Translations under genes and position numbers: made by a program
Notes under the pieces: generated by a model
Seen by the model: only the letters and a program-made list of their open reading frames with translations
What the model was told of the DNA's origin: nothing
Database searches by the model: none
Origin: Ewingella sp049889095
Lineage (GTDB): Bacteria; Pseudomonadota; Gammaproteobacteria; Enterobacterales; Enterobacteriaceae
NCBI GenBank assembly: GCA_049889095.1
Contig: JBLJFK010000001.1
Direction: 5' to 3' (one strand)
DNA length: 64,000 nucleotides
In this document: positions 53,400-61,749 of the stretch, piece after piece
Position numbering within the stretch: position 1 is the first letter of the stretch
Layout: each line of letters begins with the position of its first letter

Positions 53400-53700
53400 T
53401 CCGAGCCGAGTTCTGTTTTAAAAGTTCAGGCCGCATTCAAAATGGCGCTAAGCCAGAGGTGGAAAACCGCGCGTCTCTTGCGCGGGTTGTAACCCGCAGC
53501 GAAGGAACCGCCTAAGCGGCGGCATTTTGCGGCTATAGCCGTGGTAACTGAAACACGGCCATTCCGATTCAGCGATAGCGCGCAGTTAAAAAACGCAGGA
53601 TTCCAAAGGAGGCACGTTTATGCCTCCTTTGGGCCAGTGTGGGCGGCGAGCCCACGACCTTAAAGTTGAATTTGAATTTGAATTTGAATTTGAATTTAAA
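53400..53700 (-). repeat. novel intergenic repeat family, copy E
   Basis: Single copy between hcp and the third importer. Five TTGAAT hexamers (53666-53695), hairpin GTGGGC/GCCCAC (53639-53655), 12-bp variable stem CCAAAGGAGGCA/TGCCTCCTTTGG (53603-53614, 53621-53632), core with CTGAAACAC (53548-53556), GCGGCTATAGCC, CCGCCTAAGCGGC, a GCGGGTTGTAACCCGC palindrome and GCCGCATTCAAAATGG at the far end. It may also serve as part of the transcript end of the importer genes. Confidence 0.82.
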
Positions 53701-53730
53701 AAATAAAGCAGGTTGGGCAGCCGCCCAACA

Positions 53731-54408
53731 TCACCCGATGATGTGCCCCTTATCCATATGAACCGCCCTATCACACATGTGATCAATCACATCGGCATCA
53801 TGGCTTACCAGCAACATCGTCAGATCACTTGAGGCTTTCAAATCATTTAACAGATTGAGGATCTCGGCCTGCACAGACATATCCAGAGCGGAGGTCGGTT
53901 CATCGAGCAGCAGCAATTTGGGTTTGAGCAACAATGCCCTTACGATGGCCACGCGTTGGCGTTGACCGCCGGAAAGCTGATGCGGATAACGGTTCATCAT
54001 GTCCGGGTCGAGCCCAACCTGACGGAAGCCTTCGGCAATTTTCTGCTCAATACCCTGCTCTTTGAGAATTTTCAGCGGCTCAGCCAACGTACGTCGCAGC
54101 CGGTGCTTAGGATGCAGCGAGGCGTACGGATCCTGAAACACCATCTGCACGTCGCGGCGCAGGCTGCCGGTGAAAGGTTTACCTGGCGTGAGTTTCTGCG
54201 TAAGCATCGTCAGGTTACCGCTCCACTGCCCATTCAAACCGGCCAGCACCCAAAGCAGCGATGATTTACCGCAACCGGAAGGCCCGACTAAGCCGAAACA
54301 TTCACCTTGATTAATGGTGAGGTCTACGTCATGCACGACAGTGCGTAGCTCATAGCCATGACGGTGCGAGACGCTGAGACCGGCAAATTCGGCGACGACC
54401 TGATTCAT
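53731..54408 (-). CDS. third peptide importer, ATPase 2 (DppF-like, short)
   Basis: A 225-aa ATP-binding subunit with Walker A GPSGCGKS, Q-loop VFQDPYAS, signature LSGGQRQR and Walker B LLLDEPTSALD. It ends soon after the H-loop (LLVSHDADVIDHM) and so lacks the C-terminal extension of most Opp/Dpp ATPases. It overlaps its partner by 4 bp. Copy E of the repeat family begins about 30 bp past the stop. Confidence 0.88.
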   Translation of the reverse strand: MNQVVAEFAGLSVSHRHGYELRTVVHDVDLTINQGECFGLVGPSGCGKSSLLWVLAGLNGQWSGNLTMLTQKLTPGKPFTGSLRRDVQMVFQDPYASLHPKHRLRRTLAEPLKILKEQGIEQKIAEGFRQVGLDPDMMNRYPHQLSGGQRQRVAIVRALLLKPKLLLLDEPTSALDMSVQAEILNLLNDLKASSDLTMLLVSHDADVIDHMCDRAVHMDKGHIIG

Positions 54409-55334
54409 GAATGTGGCTCCTGTAATGAGGCTTCGGGCGATGAAACGTACTGAGAAGACTTCTGTTTCAAAGATTCAAGCAATGCGCGATCCAGCACAGG
54501 CAGGCGTTCGCCATGGGTTAATTTACTCGGACGGCATGACCAGAGCGTTTGTGTATACGGATGCGTGGCGTGCGCCAGTTGGTCGGCGGGAAGCTCATCC
54601 AGCAGATCGCCTTTGTACATCACCAGTACCCGCTCACAGAATTGCGATACCTGTTGCAGGTCGTGGCTGATCAAAATCAGCCCCATATTACGTTGCTCGA
54701 CCAGACGTTCGATAAGATCCAATACTTGCTCACGCATATCGAAATCCAGTGCCGAAGTGGGTTCATCAGCAATCAACCATTGCGGATCGTTAATCAGCGC
54801 AATCGCCAGCATGGCGCGTTGGCCCATGCCACCAGAAAGCTGGTGCGGATACTGTTTGCATAATCTTTTTGGATCCGGCAACCCCACGGCATTGAGCATA
54901 TCCAGCACTTTCTCTTGCCGCTCTTTACGCCCCAGATGGGTATGTAGCCGCAGCGGTTCTTCGACCTGCCAGCCAATCGGACGGGCCGGGTTGAGTGCGT
55001 GTTTAGGATCCTGCATCACCATGGCTACGCGGTTGCCTCGCAACTGATTCCACTGGCGCTCGCTCAGGGTCAGGAGATCTTGTTCGCCCAGCGTCAACTG
55101 TCTGGCGCGCATCGCGCACGGATAAGGTAACAGGCCCATCAGCGCACGCGCCGTGAGGGATTTCCCCGAGCCAGATTCCCCCACCATCGCCACCCGCTCT
55201 TTACCTACGCTGAAGGAGAGAGATTTGACCAGCTCCACCGGTTGCGGGCCTGGCAGATAGACGGTCAGATCTTTGGCGATCAGTATGTCGTTGTGCAGGA
55301 TTTTCTGTTGATTTAGTTCGAAATCATTTGCCAT
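54405..55334 (-). CDS. third peptide importer, ATPase 1 (DppD-like)
   Basis: A 309-aa subunit with Walker A GESGSGKS, signature LSGGMGQR and Walker B LIADEPTSALD, plus the HPYTQTLW segment of the oligopeptide-transporter C-terminal domain. I set the start at ATG 55334, which overlaps the permease stop by 11 bp; the longer opening at 55439 runs deep inside the permease gene. The N-terminal 20 residues are longer than in the paralogue at 6435. Confidence 0.88.
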   Translation of the reverse strand: MANDFELNQQKILHNDILIAKDLTVYLPGPQPVELVKSLSFSVGKERVAMVGESGSGKSLTARALMGLLPYPCAMRARQLTLGEQDLLTLSERQWNQLRGNRVAMVMQDPKHALNPARPIGWQVEEPLRLHTHLGRKERQEKVLDMLNAVGLPDPKRLCKQYPHQLSGGMGQRAMLAIALINDPQWLIADEPTSALDFDMREQVLDLIERLVEQRNMGLILISHDLQQVSQFCERVLVMYKGDLLDELPADQLAHATHPYTQTLWSCRPSKLTHGERLPVLDRALLESLKQKSSQYVSSPEASLQEPHS

Positions 55335-56193
55335 GTCGTGGATCCATTTTGTCACGCAGGCCATCGCCCAGCAGGTTGAAAGCCAGGCTGGCGAACAGTA
55401 TGGCGCCACCCGGTGCGGCGGCCACCCACCACTGGTCAAAAATCACCTTACTGCCTTCTGCCACCATCGAACCCCATTCGGCGGTCGGCGGTTGAATGCC
55501 CATACCGAGGAAGCCAAGGCCGGCCGACGCCAAAATAATACCGCCCAGGCTGAGTGCTGCGCGCACCACAGCGCTTGGCAGGCACAGCGGCAGAATATGG
55601 CCAAACATCAGACGCAGTCCGCCAATGCCCTGCATACGCGCTGCCGCCAGATAATCACTGCGACGTAATGCCAATGTTTCCGCCCTCGCCTGACGGGCAA
55701 AAGGCGGCCAACTGGTAAAAGCTAAAGCCAGTGCGCCATTCATCAAACCGGGACCGAGGATCGCCACCAGCGCCAGTGCGATAACCAAACTTGGCAACGA
55801 CAGGACAATGTCGGTCATACGCATGATAATCCGCTCATACCAACCGCCAATATATCCGGCGCTGATGCCCACCAGCAGCCCGACCGGGATGGTCAGCACT
55901 AAAATGAGCGACACCAGCAACAGCGTTGGCCGCGCACCGTAAATCACGCGCGACAGCAGGTCACGGCCAAAACCGTCGGTGCCCAGCCAATGCTCAGAGG
56001 ACGGGGGTAACAGACGCAACTCGATATGCTGAATGTTGGGTGCAAAAGGGGCCAGCCACGGGGCCAGCAGCGCGCAGGCAATCAGGATAATCACCAGCGT
56101 AGTGCCGATCGACAGTGCGGTAATACGCCAAGCGGGTCGCCATGTGCGGGTGACATCGGACTGCGTTAACGGTTCGGGAATGCGTTGAGTCAT
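55324..56193 (-). CDS. third peptide importer, permease 2 (DppC-like)
   Basis: A 289-aa permease with the HWLGTDGFGRDLLSR segment, an EAA loop (YLAAARMQGI) and the terminal GDGLRDKMDPRHGK. It is paralogous to the permease at 5509, with the same GFLGMGxQPPxxEWG segment. It lies 13 bp after the partner permease. Confidence 0.9.
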   Translation of the reverse strand: MTQRIPEPLTQSDVTRTWRPAWRITALSIGTTLVIILIACALLAPWLAPFAPNIQHIELRLLPPSSEHWLGTDGFGRDLLSRVIYGARPTLLLVSLILVLTIPVGLLVGISAGYIGGWYERIIMRMTDIVLSLPSLVIALALVAILGPGLMNGALALAFTSWPPFARQARAETLALRRSDYLAAARMQGIGGLRLMFGHILPLCLPSAVVRAALSLGGIILASAGLGFLGMGIQPPTAEWGSMVAEGSKVIFDQWWVAAAPGGAILFASLAFNLLGDGLRDKMDPRHGK

Positions 56194-56206
56194 AGTATTC
56201 AGCCAG

Positions 56207-57259
56207 TTATCGGGTTCGCGGATCGAGCAGATACGTCAGGGCATCAGCCAGTGCGTTCAGCAGCACAAAACAGGTGCCGATAAGCAACGTCGCGCCTAGG
56301 ATAGCCGGTGTGTCAGCCGCAAACAGCGCGGTAGTCAGGTAACGCCCAACGCCCGGCCATGCAAAGACCGTTTCGGTCAATACCGCACCTTCAAGCAGGC
56401 TGGCGTAAGAGAGCGTCAGTACGGTGATCAGCGTGCCGAGCACATTCGGAAAGACATGACGTAACAGCACACGGCCGCGTCCGGCACCTTTCGAACGGGC
56501 CAGGATCACGTACTCCTTGTTCATTTCACCCAGCATCGAGGCACGCAGCAGACGGGTGATCCCCGCCATCGACAGCATCGCCAGCACCGTGACCGGTAGC
56601 CACATATGGCTAATAGCGTTAAAGAACATCTCGCGGTCGCCTGACAGCCAGGTATCAATCAACACAAAGCCGGTTTTCGGCTCCATGCTGTAGAGATACA
56701 CATCATCGAGCCGTCCCGGCCCACCAGCCCAATGCAATACCGCATAGAAAAGCAGTAAGCCGAGCAGGCTCAGCCAGAAAATCGGCACAGAATAGCCGAG
56801 CAGTGAGATCAGTCGCGCGGCGTTATCCAGCCAGCTTCCCGGCTTCCACACCGCCAGCAGCGCCAGCGAAATGCCAAAGAAAGCGCCGAGGATGATCGCA
56901 CAAGTCGCCAGTTCAACCGTTGCCGGGAAAGTGCGGGCTAAATCACTGGCCACCGGCTGCGCGGTCGTCCGCGACATGCCCATGTCACCGTGCGCCAGAT
57001 GTTGAATATAGCGGCCGAACTGCACCGGCACCGACTCGTCGAGACCCAGGTCGTGACGCACCTGAGCGTAAGTTGCTTCGCTGGCATGGTCCCCGGCGAT
57101 TTGCAACGTTGGGTCAATGGGGGCGAGATGGGAAAGCGTAAAAGTAAAGGCCAGTAAGCCCAGCAGCGTGAGCACCAGCGATATCACGCTGGTCAATAAA
57201 CGGCCTGACCAACGCCAACCCTGCCGGACGAATCCGGCGGGTGTTGAACTGTCGGTCAT
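56207..57259 (-). CDS. third peptide importer, permease 1 (DppB-like)
   Basis: A 350-aa inner-membrane permease, EAA loop YVILARSKGAGRGRV. It matches the permease at 4499 in having the insertion GPGRLDDVYLYSMEPKTG, an unusual loop that sets these two systems apart from classical DppB. Shares one base with the binding-protein stop. Confidence 0.9.
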   Translation of the reverse strand: MTDSSTPAGFVRQGWRWSGRLLTSVISLVLTLLGLLAFTFTLSHLAPIDPTLQIAGDHASEATYAQVRHDLGLDESVPVQFGRYIQHLAHGDMGMSRTTAQPVASDLARTFPATVELATCAIILGAFFGISLALLAVWKPGSWLDNAARLISLLGYSVPIFWLSLLGLLLFYAVLHWAGGPGRLDDVYLYSMEPKTGFVLIDTWLSGDREMFFNAISHMWLPVTVLAMLSMAGITRLLRASMLGEMNKEYVILARSKGAGRGRVLLRHVFPNVLGTLITVLTLSYASLLEGAVLTETVFAWPGVGRYLTTALFAADTPAILGATLLIGTCFVLLNALADALTYLLDPRTR

Positions 57260-58827
57260 TACTTGGTGACCTTGCTGTAGAAGACCATGTCAGGGTTGAT
57301 GCCCTGCACGTAACCTTGAATATTGTCGCGTACGGCGATGAGGCTTTTCGCCTGTAGGCCAATGACGAACGGCGAGTTTTTCTGCACTTCCAGTTGCAAC
57401 TGACGGTAATCAGCCACGCGTTTGGCCTGATCCGGTTCCGCAATGGCAGCCAGCGTCAGTTTGTTCAGTGCAGGAATTGACCAGTTGGCGCGCCACGCCA
57501 GAGTTTTGCTGCCATCTTCCGGATTGAATGCAAAGGCCGATGCGTTGGTGTTCGGGTCAAAGTAATCCGGTCCCCACGAAGACATATACGCGTCATAGTC
57601 ATGCGCTTTCACCTTGGTGGAAATTTGCTGGCTCAGGCCCGGATCCAGTTTCACCGTCACACCGCCCCGCGCGAAGCTGGCCTGCAAGGCTTGAGCAATG
57701 TCCAGGTACGGCGGTTGGTTAGAGGTTGAAATCGTGAACGTGACGTCTTTCAACCCGGCTTTTTCCAGAATGGCTTTCGCTTTGGCCGGGTCATAGGTGT
57801 ACGGATTGTCATTCAACGCGCCAAGGTAACCTTCCGGCAGGAAAGCCTGATGGATCTGGAAGTTGTCTTTCATCAGATCATGGGCGATGCGCTGATAGTC
57901 AAACAGATAACGGGCCGCTTCCCAGAAGGCAGGATTACCCAGCGCAGGAGAGGCTTTGGCGTTGAATTGCAGGAAGTACAATGAGGCATAAGGGATCGCC
58001 AGCGGTTTAACGTTTTTCGTCTTGGCCAGTGCGGCCATCTGGTCTGCACCCAGATTGCGCGCTATATCGGCGTCGCCCTGCTCAATCAACAAGCGGCGGG
58101 CAGCCGGATCCGGCACGTTTTTGATCAGAATGGTTTTCAGCTTCGGCGCGCCTTCAGGCGATGTCGGGTTGGCGTCAAGTACCAACACTTCATGCGGCAC
58201 ATAGGTGCGGATTTTATACGGACCACTGCCCGCCGAGTGATTGCTCAGCCAGCCGTGACCCAGGTCATCACCTTTGGCATTCTCTTTCACCTGTTTGCTG
58301 TCGACGATGGATGAGACTGGCGCAGAGAGCAGGCTTAGCACGAAGGACGGACTGACGTTAGCAGTCCAGCTGATTTTTACGTGATGGTCATCGACTTTCG
58401 TCAAAAGGCCGTCGACGTTTTTGTTATCCCAGCCTAACTGCGTCAGGACGAATGATGGCTCAAGGTTAAGTTTCACCACGCGGGACAATGAGAAAATAAC
58501 GTCATCTGCGGTCAGCGGATTACCGCTGGCAAAGGTGGCTTTCGGATCCAGAGTAAAGGTCAGACTACGGTTGTCGGCACCCGCTTCCCAGGATTTAGCC
58601 AGCGTCGGCTTCAGATCAATTGGGTTGTGTGGATCAGATTGCACCAGACGCTGATAAATATTGTTAAATGCTTGTACCGTAGTCAGTTCAAAACCCTGCG
58701 CGGGGTCGAAGCTTGATGTGTCATCGATAGATTGCGCAATAACCAAGGTATTTGCAGGTGTCGCAGCCTGAACGGTAAAGCTGGCTGCGATAGCAACAAA
58801 CAGAACGGAAGGGATAAAGGCTCTCAT
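57259..58827 (-). CDS. third peptide importer, substrate-binding protein
   Basis: A 522-aa SBP_bac_5 protein from ATG 58827 with a Sec signal ending VQA; the in-frame start at 58896 is rejected because it adds 23 residues before the signal. It aligns along its length with the binding protein at 2907 (for instance GDDLGHGWLSNHSAGSGPYK against GDDLGNAWLKKNSAGSGAFK). Unlike that paralogue it has no twin arginines. First gene of the five-gene operon. Ligand unknown. Confidence 0.88.
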   Translation of the reverse strand: MRAFIPSVLFVAIAASFTVQAATPANTLVIAQSIDDTSSFDPAQGFELTTVQAFNNIYQRLVQSDPHNPIDLKPTLAKSWEAGADNRSLTFTLDPKATFASGNPLTADDVIFSLSRVVKLNLEPSFVLTQLGWDNKNVDGLLTKVDDHHVKISWTANVSPSFVLSLLSAPVSSIVDSKQVKENAKGDDLGHGWLSNHSAGSGPYKIRTYVPHEVLVLDANPTSPEGAPKLKTILIKNVPDPAARRLLIEQGDADIARNLGADQMAALAKTKNVKPLAIPYASLYFLQFNAKASPALGNPAFWEAARYLFDYQRIAHDLMKDNFQIHQAFLPEGYLGALNDNPYTYDPAKAKAILEKAGLKDVTFTISTSNQPPYLDIAQALQASFARGGVTVKLDPGLSQQISTKVKAHDYDAYMSSWGPDYFDPNTNASAFAFNPEDGSKTLAWRANWSIPALNKLTLAAIAEPDQAKRVADYRQLQLEVQKNSPFVIGLQAKSLIAVRDNIQGYVQGINPDMVFYSKVTK

Positions 58828-58995
58828 AATGATGACTCTCCAACATAGCGAAATTGCTAATAATTTATTAATTGTATGTGAGTCTTTAACCCACAAGAAA
58901 GTCGTTTAATGACTAACCTTATGCAAATTCTGTATAAGAGTAGTCGTATAGTTATAAAAACTGCATTTAGGCAAATATTCAGTATCAAGTTAACC

Positions 58996-59036
58996 AATAA
59001 AAACGCCGCCGAAGGAGCAGTATCATTCGGCGGCGT
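58996..59036 (-). terminator. terminator of chaC
   Basis: ACGCCGCCGAA (59003-59013) pairs perfectly with TTCGGCGGCGT (59026-59036); the minus strand then reads TTTTATT. Confidence 0.87.
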
Positions 59037-59065
59037 CATGGGCATTCGATACATTAAACAGAATC

Positions 59066-59758
59066 TTAACCGAGGCCCGGAATACCCTCGCCCGATGAGA
59101 CGGACAGCAGCATACGCACCTGATTAACCAGTTCACTCATGCAGTCATCACGCATACCATAATTGGCCAGTTCTTTTTCCAGTGCGAACAGATATTGGGC
59201 GTTGGTGCCAAGCGGCCCACTGGCTTTGGCGATAAGCGGTGCAATGACCTGATAGGAGGTATCGGCTTCAAACAGCGGATGCGCGGGATCCATAATAAAT
59301 ACCAGCGCGGTGACGGTACGCCCATCGTCGAGTTGCAGCTCGCACCAGGTCGGGCGGTAGCAGCCAGTCAGCATTTCACGCTTCCACAGGAGTTCCAGCT
59401 CATCGCGCAGCTTCTCTTCGGGCAGGCGGAACGCCAGGCCGGTGGTACGTCCGCCGTCTTTAAGCGCCAGCATACGTCCAGGCTGCGCGTGGGTGCCACG
59501 CCCGGCAGTCAGACGTAAACAAAATGCACGGTGAAAACCGTTGAGCATTGCCGGACGCGCCTCTTCTGAGTCGAACACCGGATTCCACATCAAAGAGCCG
59601 TAGCCAAATATCCACACCGGGCTGTTGCCCGGACGTCGTGCAAGGGTGCTGTCCAGTGAAGCAGTGCGTTGTTCCATGGTCAATAACATCGATTCATCGA
59701 TGCTGCCGAATGCTGTTTTGCAATCTGCATTGCGCAGAAAATCACGGGTTAACATCAT
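59066..59758 (-). CDS. chaC: glutathione-specific gamma-glutamylcyclotransferase ChaC
   Basis: A 230-aa cytosolic enzyme that degrades glutathione to 5-oxoproline and Cys-Gly. It follows E. coli ChaC closely: LTRDFLRNADCKTAFGSI, WIFGYGSLMWNP (the substrate-binding loop), HRAFCLRLTAGRGTHAQPGR, LLWKREMLTGCYRPTW. Two ATGs (59758, 59755) follow a GGAGG; either can serve. It is divergent from chaA, with nearly 800 bp between, and chaB is absent, in contrast to the compact chaABC order of E. coli. Confidence 0.93.
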   Translation of the reverse strand: MMLTRDFLRNADCKTAFGSIDESMLLTMEQRTASLDSTLARRPGNSPVWIFGYGSLMWNPVFDSEEARPAMLNGFHRAFCLRLTAGRGTHAQPGRMLALKDGGRTTGLAFRLPEEKLRDELELLWKREMLTGCYRPTWCELQLDDGRTVTALVFIMDPAHPLFEADTSYQVIAPLIAKASGPLGTNAQYLFALEKELANYGMRDDCMSELVNQVRMLLSVSSGEGIPGLG

Positions 59759-59764
59759 TAACAC

Positions 59765-60430
59765 CCTCCATCGAAGCCACTGCTTAAAGTACTTACCATG
59801 CTGTTGACGCTGTCATCTCCGTTAAAATGCCTACGCTGCAGAATTTCTTTATCCTATTAATAGTTCAAACCTTATGCGTTTCTGCACCATCAATCAAGAT
59901 TGATGGTGATCACAAAACGTAAATTAAGTGACTTTTTTATGAACATTGAGAAAGTGTTGACCCGAATGGCAAAATAAAGCCCGCCCCTGAAGTGCACTCA
60001 GTGCGCCGTTCCTCCCCGGTAGTCGCACCCTGCTGGTCGTTGAATTTGTCAAATTCACCTTACCGCCAACTGGCACATAATGAAGTTTGGCTGCTACGCT
60101 AAATAAGTTAACGCCCATACATGTTATCAGACTGATTACTCGAACAAAATATTGAAAAAACAAAGTTTATTTAAGCTGGAACAACTTACAGCCCCCTATA
60201 AATTAATGTAAATACACCACCACTAAATAATAAAGTAAGCAAAACCACTATAAATCATGATTATGTTGTTATTGCATTGTTTTTAATAACCTTATAAAAA
60301 AAATAAAATCACCAAAAGATGCTTAATTGGCATTATTAATCAGATTGTACTGCACAAAATCGGTTGTTGATTATTTTATCTCATCAAAGTCCATTTTTTC
60401 TGTTAATTGAGTGCTTTTTCCACTATAGTA
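59765..60430. other. long intergenic region chaC / chaA
   Basis: No credible gene. 59765-59925 and 60150-60430 are strongly AT-rich. A GC-richer patch (about 59950-60085) stands out in between and contains a short open frame without family likeness; it could be a relic of a mobile element. The 3' part leads into the chaA leader. Confidence 0.4.
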
Positions 60431-60560
60431 AGCGGGTTAAATCGTTAGATATTAGCGTGTTTTTGTACTGGCAGTTGTGCTCGACTGACAAGGTTAAGAC
60501 TGCCGCTTCGTGAATCCGGTTTATCCGGGGCCGCGTGTGTTTATAAGGAGGAAAATCATC
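60431..60560 (+). promoter_or_regulatory. candidate structured leader (cation riboswitch?) of chaA
   Basis: Upstream of the chaA SD lies GACTGCCGCTTCGTG, AATCCGGTTTATCCGGGG and CCGCGTGTG (60498-60538), a GC-rich, hairpin-forming block within AT-rich DNA. The CCGG-TTTAT-CCGG hairpin ends about 20 nt before AAGGAGG. The block recalls conserved leaders of cation antiporter genes (such as the nhaA-type motifs), but I cannot confirm a class. Confidence 0.35.
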
Positions 60561-61661
60561 ATGGTGTCATCTCAGGAGTCCCCAAAACATAAATCTCGTC
60601 ATCAGGAATATTCACTGGTTTTTCCCATCGTCGCATTATTGGGGTTGGTATTTTTTAGTAATAGCAGCGACTTTCTCACCGTTGTCGGCATCAATTTAAT
60701 TGCGTTGGTGGGTATTCTCGCCAGCGCATTCAGCGTCGTGCGCCATGCCGACGTATTAGCCCATCGGCTGGGCGAGCCTTATGGTTCCCTGATCCTCAGC
60801 CTGTCAGTGGTTATTCTCGAAGTCAGTCTGATATCCGCCCTAATGGCCACCGGCGATGCCGCTCCAGCGCTGATGCGCGATACACTGTTCTCGATAATTA
60901 TGATCGTAATGGCCGGTCTGGTGGGCTTCTCCCTGCTGCTGGGCGGGCGTAAATTTGCTACGCAGTATGTGAATCTTGGCGGTATCAAACAGTATCTGAT
61001 GGCGATTTTTCCGCTGGCTATCATCGTATTGGTGTTACCGGCGGCGCTGCCGGATGGCAATTTCACCACCGGACAAGCCCTGTTCGTGGCGGTGATTTCT
61101 GCAGCGATGTACGGCGTATTTTTGCTAATTCAAACGAAGACCCACCAGAGCCTGTTTATTTACGAGCATGAAGATGATGGCGAAGAAGAGGGTCATGGAA
61201 AGCCTTCCTCGAAAAGCAATCTCACACATACTCTGTGGTTGATTGTGCATCTGGTCTTGGTTATCGCCGTGACCAAGTTTAATGCGAATCCGCTGGAAAC
61301 ATTGCTGACGGAATTGAACGCTCCGGCACAGTTCACTGGTTTCCTGGTTGCATTGCTGATCCTATCCCCTGAAGGCTTGGGTGCGTTGAGGGCCGTTATG
61401 CAAAATCAGGTACAGCGCGCGATGAATCTGTTTTTCGGTTCAGTGCTGGCCACCATTTCCCTGACCGTACCTGCGGTAACACTGATTGCTACCCTCACTG
61501 GCCAGCAGCTGATTTTCGGTCTGGCTCCGGCGAATATCGTCGTGATGCTGGCGGTGCTGATTCTGTGTCAGATTTCGTTCTCGACCGGTCGTACCAATGT
61601 ATTAAACGGCACTGCGCATTTGGCGCTGTTCTGTGCCTATATGATGATCATTATGCTTTAA
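60561..61661 (+). CDS. chaA: Ca2+(Na+, K+)/H+ antiporter ChaA
   Basis: A 366-aa inner-membrane antiporter, the same length as E. coli ChaA. Two CaCA halves with about eleven helices; the ion-binding segments are VVILEVSLISALM and LILSPEGLGALRAV, each with the conserved glutamate. An acidic cytosolic loop (YEHEDDGEEEGH) separates the halves. The start ATG 60561 follows AAGGAGG; the earlier opening at 60510 is rejected. Exports Ca2+, Na+ or K+ at alkaline pH. Confidence 0.95.
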   Translation: MVSSQESPKHKSRHQEYSLVFPIVALLGLVFFSNSSDFLTVVGINLIALVGILASAFSVVRHADVLAHRLGEPYGSLILSLSVVILEVSLISALMATGDAAPALMRDTLFSIIMIVMAGLVGFSLLLGGRKFATQYVNLGGIKQYLMAIFPLAIIVLVLPAALPDGNFTTGQALFVAVISAAMYGVFLLIQTKTHQSLFIYEHEDDGEEEGHGKPSSKSNLTHTLWLIVHLVLVIAVTKFNANPLETLLTELNAPAQFTGFLVALLILSPEGLGALRAVMQNQVQRAMNLFFGSVLATISLTVPAVTLIATLTGQQLIFGLAPANIVVMLAVLILCQISFSTGRTNVLNGTAHLALFCAYMMIIML

Positions 61662-61700
61662 CTCTTCATCCTTCGAGTAAAGTGCATTTTAAGTAAATAA

Positions 61701-61728
61701 AAGGCCGCCTTATTCCAGGCGGCCTTTC
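61701..61728. terminator. bidirectional terminator chaA / phoH
   Basis: AAGGCCGCCT (61701-61710) pairs perfectly with AGGCGGCCTT (61717-61726), with T-rich sequence after it and A-rich before it. It lies between convergent genes. Confidence 0.87.
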
Positions 61729-61749
61729 TATTATTGATATTGATAAGAA

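Noticed and set aside
59924..60163. 79-aa frame between chaC and chaA
   Set aside because: No SD and no domain; coincides with the GC-rich patch and is more likely a relic.
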